Part shown: positions 4,632 to 7,137 of the stretch, in pieces | Layout: each line of letters begins with the position of its first letter | Numbering within the stretch: the first letter of the stretch is position 1 | DNA from: Sphingomonadaceae bacterium | Lineage (GTDB): Bacteria; Pseudomonadota; Alphaproteobacteria; Sphingomonadales; Sphingomonadaceae | Length of the DNA stretch: 7,137 nt | Direction of reading: 5' to 3' | NCBI GenBank assembly: GCA_019454625.1 | Contig: JACFNY010000010.1 | Location: 1 to 7,137, forward strand | The notes under the pieces: model-generated | The model's database searches: none | Told to the model about the DNA's origin: nothing | What the model saw: the letters and a program-made list of their open reading frames with translations, nothing else | Program-made: the position numbers and the translations under genes

Positions 4632-7137
4632 GACCGCCGCGGCGACACATGATGCGCCGAAACCCAGAATTTCCCGTAACCTTCTGAAATCACTTGAGCA
4701 GGCTCTCTTCGATCACGCGCTTCCGGGCGAGACGGAGACTTTGGGCAAGGATGCGGCGAAAGCCATCGTCGAATTCGCGGCGGGCTTGTTCGAGACGCGC
4801 GCGCCGGGCACGCCGGCCATCGAGATCGCTTCTTCGGACGGCGAGCCGGGCCGCCGCCGCACGTGGATCGGCATCCTCAACGACGACATGCCGTTCCTCG
4901 TCGATTCGGTGTCGGCCGCGCTCACCCGCAGCGGCATCACCATCCACCGGCTGCTGCACCCGATCCTCGCGGTCGAGCGCGACAAGGCCGGAAGGCTGAA
5001 GGCGCTGGCCCCGGCGTGGGGCGAGGCGGACGGCGGGCTTCGCGAATCCTTCATCTATATCGAGGCCGACCGGGTCGGCGCGCGCGGTCGCACCGCGCTT
5101 GCCGAGGACCTCGCGCGCGTGCTCGCCGAGGTGCGCGTCGCGGTCGAGGACTGGCGCGCGATGCTCGCCCGCCTCGGCGACGCGCGGGTCGAGCTCGGCC
5201 GCTCGTCGATCCCGGTTCCCGCCGACGAGGTGATGGAGGCGAAGGGTTTCCTCGACTGGCTCGGACAGGACAATTTCACGCTGCTCGGCGCCTGCGATTA
5301 CGAATTCGGCCGCGCGCTCACCGATCCGAAGGTCGAGCCGAAGCCGGGCGAGGGCCTCGGCCTGCTGCGCGACCCGGCGTTCCCGCTGTGGCGCGGCGCC
5401 GAGGGTTTCGAGGTGCTGCCGCCCGCGCTGCGCACCTATATGGCGACGCCGAACCCGCTGCTCGTCACCAAGGCGAACACCGTGTCCTCGGTGCACCGCA
5501 GCGCCTTCTACGATGTCGTCAGCGTCAAGCGCTACAACGACAAGGGCAAGGTGATCGGCGAACGCCGCTTCGCGGGCCTGTTCACGTCCGCGGCGCTCGC
5601 GGCCTCGCCGAAGTCGATCCCGATCGTGCGCCGCAAGGTGGAGCGCGTCGAGGCTGCGCTCGGCTTCGATCCGCGCAGCCACACCGGCAAGGCGCTCGCG
5701 CACATCATCGACACGTTCCCGCGCGAGGATCTGTTCCTCGTCGATGCCGATCGGCTGTCCGACATGGCGCTCGGTATGCTGTCGCTGCTCGAACGGCCGC
5801 GCCCGAAGCTGTTCACGCGGCTCGACCCGTTCGGCCGCTTCGTGTCGGTGATCGTCTACGTGCCGCGCGACGCCTATCACAGCGGCATTCGCGAGCGCGT
5901 CGGCGCGATGCTGGAGGATGCGTTCCAGGCGCGGCTTTCGCGCTATGACGTGGAACTGCGCGCCGAGGGGCTCGCGCGCGTGCAATATTACCTCGGCACC
6001 ACGCCGGGGCAGGTGCCTGCGGTCGACGAGGCGGCGCTCGACGCGCGGCTCACCTCGCTGGTGCGCGGATGGGAGGAAGCGCTGGAAACCGCGCTTGCCG
6101 AGCGCGCCGGGGCGACCCGCGCGGCGCGCCTCGCGCTCAGCCACGGCCGCAGCTTCACGGCATCCTACCGCGAGCAGTTCAGCGCCGACGATGCCGCCGA
6201 GGACGTGATGCGCCTCACCGCGCTCGAAACCGGCGACGACCGCGACGTGTTCATCTACCGCCGCCCCGGCGACGCCGGGAACCGGCTGCGCATAAAGATC
6301 TACCGGCTCGGCGAGATCATCCCGCTCTCCGAGGTGGTCCCGGCGCTCGAGAACTTCGGCTTCCGGGTGATCGAGGAGTACCCGTTCGACCTCGCGGGCG
6401 GGCGGCTCGGCTGGATCCATGATTTCATGGTGGAAAGCGGCCGCGGCGAGGCCATCGACATGACGTTCGTGAAGGAACGTGCCGAACCGGCGCTCCGCGC
6501 CGTGCTGAAGGGCGAGCAGGAAAACGACGTGTTCAACGCGCTCGTCGTCGGCGCAGGCCTGCCGATCGGCAACGTCGTCTGGCTGCGGGCCTATTTCCGC
6601 TACATGCGACAGACCGGCATCTCCTACAGCCAGCAGACGGTGGTCGATGCGCTGCGCGCGCACGGCGCGATCACGGCGGCGCTCGTCGACCTGTTTCGCG
6701 CCCGCCACGCGCCGGGCCTCAAGGCACGCGACGCGGCCGTCGCCGAAGCGCGCGCGCGGATCGACGGCGGCCTCGCCGATGTGTCCGCGATCGACGAGGA
6801 CCGCATCATCAGCCTCTACCGCGACATCGTCTCTGCGACGCTGCGCACCAATGCGTTCGTGAACGGTGATTCCGGGGCCGGGCCGGAGGCGCTGGCGTTC
6901 AAGCTCGATTCCCATGCGGTGCCGGGCCTGCCGCCGCCCGTGCCGTACCGCGAGATCTGGGTCTATTCCCCGCGCGTCGAGGGCATCCACCTGCGCGGCG
7001 GGCGCATCGCGCGCGGCGGCCTGCGCTGGTCGGACCGCCGCGACGATTTCCGCACCGAGGTGCTCGGCCTCGTCAAGGCGCAGATGGTGAAGAACGCGGT
7101 CATCGTTCCCACCGGCTCCAAGGGCGGCTTCTCTCCC
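4627..7137 (+). CDS. gdhB: NAD-dependent glutamate dehydrogenase, large (GDH-180) class, 5' part
   Basis: The frame is open from ATG 4627 to the right edge (837 codons, in frame at the last base), about half of the usual 1550-1620 residues. The enzyme oxidatively deaminates L-glutamate to 2-oxoglutarate and ammonia with NAD+, in the cytoplasm, feeding amino-acid carbon into the TCA cycle. The N-terminal regulatory part shows family hallmarks: NDDMPFLVDSVSAAL at 85-99, LFTRLDPFGRFVSVIVYVPR at about 395-415, and the ACT-like VFIYRRPGD with IKIYRLGEIIPLSEV around 541-570. The catalytic domain starts near the window end, with RGGLRWSDRRDDFRTEVLGL at 796-815, VKAQMVKNAVIVPTGSKGG at 816-834 and substrate-type lysines 817, 822 and 832. 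The NAD-binding Rossmann part lies beyond the window. The Shine-Dalgarno GGAG sits 7 nt before the ATG, within a hairpin. Called gdhB in Pseudomonas and gdhZ in Caulobacter. Confidence 0.96.
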   Translation, partial: MATAAATHDAPKPRISRNLLKSLEQALFDHALPGETETLGKDAAKAIVEFAAGLFETRAPGTPAIEIASSDGEPGRRRTWIGILNDDMPFLVDSVSAALTRSGITIHRLLHPILAVERDKAGRLKALAPAWGEADGGLRESFIYIEADRVGARGRTALAEDLARVLAEVRVAVEDWRAMLARLGDARVELGRSSIPVPADEVMEAKGFLDWLGQDNFTLLGACDYEFGRALTDPKVEPKPGEGLGLLRDPAFPLWRGAEGFEVLPPALRTYMATPNPLLVTKANTVSSVHRSAFYDVVSVKRYNDKGKVIGERRFAGLFTSAALAASPKSIPIVRRKVERVEAALGFDPRSHTGKALAHIIDTFPREDLFLVDADRLSDMALGMLSLLERPRPKLFTRLDPFGRFVSVIVYVPRDAYHSGIRERVGAMLEDAFQARLSRYDVELRAEGLARVQYYLGTTPGQVPAVDEAALDARLTSLVRGWEEALETALAERAGATRAARLALSHGRSFTASYREQFSADDAAEDVMRLTALETGDDRDVFIYRRPGDAGNRLRIKIYRLGEIIPLSEVVPALENFGFRVIEEYPFDLAGGRLGWIHDFMVESGRGEAIDMTFVKERAEPALRAVLKGEQENDVFNALVVGAGLPIGNVVWLRAYFRYMRQTGISYSQQTVVDALRAHGAITAALVDLFRARHAPGLKARDAAVAEARARIDGGLADVSAIDEDRIISLYRDIVSATLRTNAFVNGDSGAGPEALAFKLDSHAVPGLPPPVPYREIWVYSPRVEGIHLRGGRIARGGLRWSDRRDDFRTEVLGLVKAQMVKNAVIVPTGSKGGFSP

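Noticed and set aside
4690..6990. A 766-codon open frame on the minus strand
   Set aside because: It lies entirely opposite the glutamate dehydrogenase, whose motifs are unmistakable. The product is Arg/Ala/Glu-rich low-complexity sequence typical of antisense frames in GC-rich genes.

Overview
This 7.1 kb window looks like chromosomal DNA of an alphaproteobacterium, most likely a sphingomonad (Sphingomonadales). The evidence is the very GC-rich coding sequence from about 1740 onward, the PAS_5-type protein beside a giant 180-kDa-class NAD-glutamate dehydrogenase, a soluble globin-type chemoreceptor, and TTAA-N7-TTAA-like (CtrA-type) sites in the one divergent intergenic region. No species name can be read from the sequence.

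Layout. Positions 1-53 look like the terminal end of an IS21-family insertion sequence: two 24-bp direct-repeat units, ending in GATTGACA. It has cut into a gene of unknown function whose 3' part runs to 404. Facing that remnant on the minus strand is a two-gene toxin-antitoxin operon. Its antitoxin (796-1494, MerR-like helix-turn-helix plus DUF433) and PIN-like toxin (401-799) resemble the VapB45/VapC45 type in order, length and domain plan. A tRNA-Thr(CGU) gene follows on the minus strand at 1641-1716. The DNA on the 3' side of this tRNA (1-1640) is visibly less GC-rich than the rest and carries the IS end and the TA pair, so it reads as an accessory segment or island edge abutting a tRNA.

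From 1717 to the end the sequence is core-like. A cytoplasmic methyl-accepting chemotaxis protein with an N-terminal sensor-globin domain (minus strand) is divergent from a PAS_5 protein (plus strand). The latter is followed after 61 nt by the start of NAD-glutamate dehydrogenase, which runs off the right edge after 837 codons. The divergent intergenic region holds two CtrA-box-like sites, one beside each gene. The glutamate dehydrogenase start codon lies in a 9-bp inverted repeat whose loop contains the Shine-Dalgarno sequence.

The window is mostly recognisable biology. The points most worth a second look are: the sensor globin that appears to lack the heme-ligating histidine; the gdh start-codon hairpin; the paired CtrA-like boxes linking chemoreceptor, PAS protein and (by proximity) glutamate dehydrogenase; and the VapBC45-like module at a tRNA boundary. 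All family assignments are from motif recognition by eye, without database searches.
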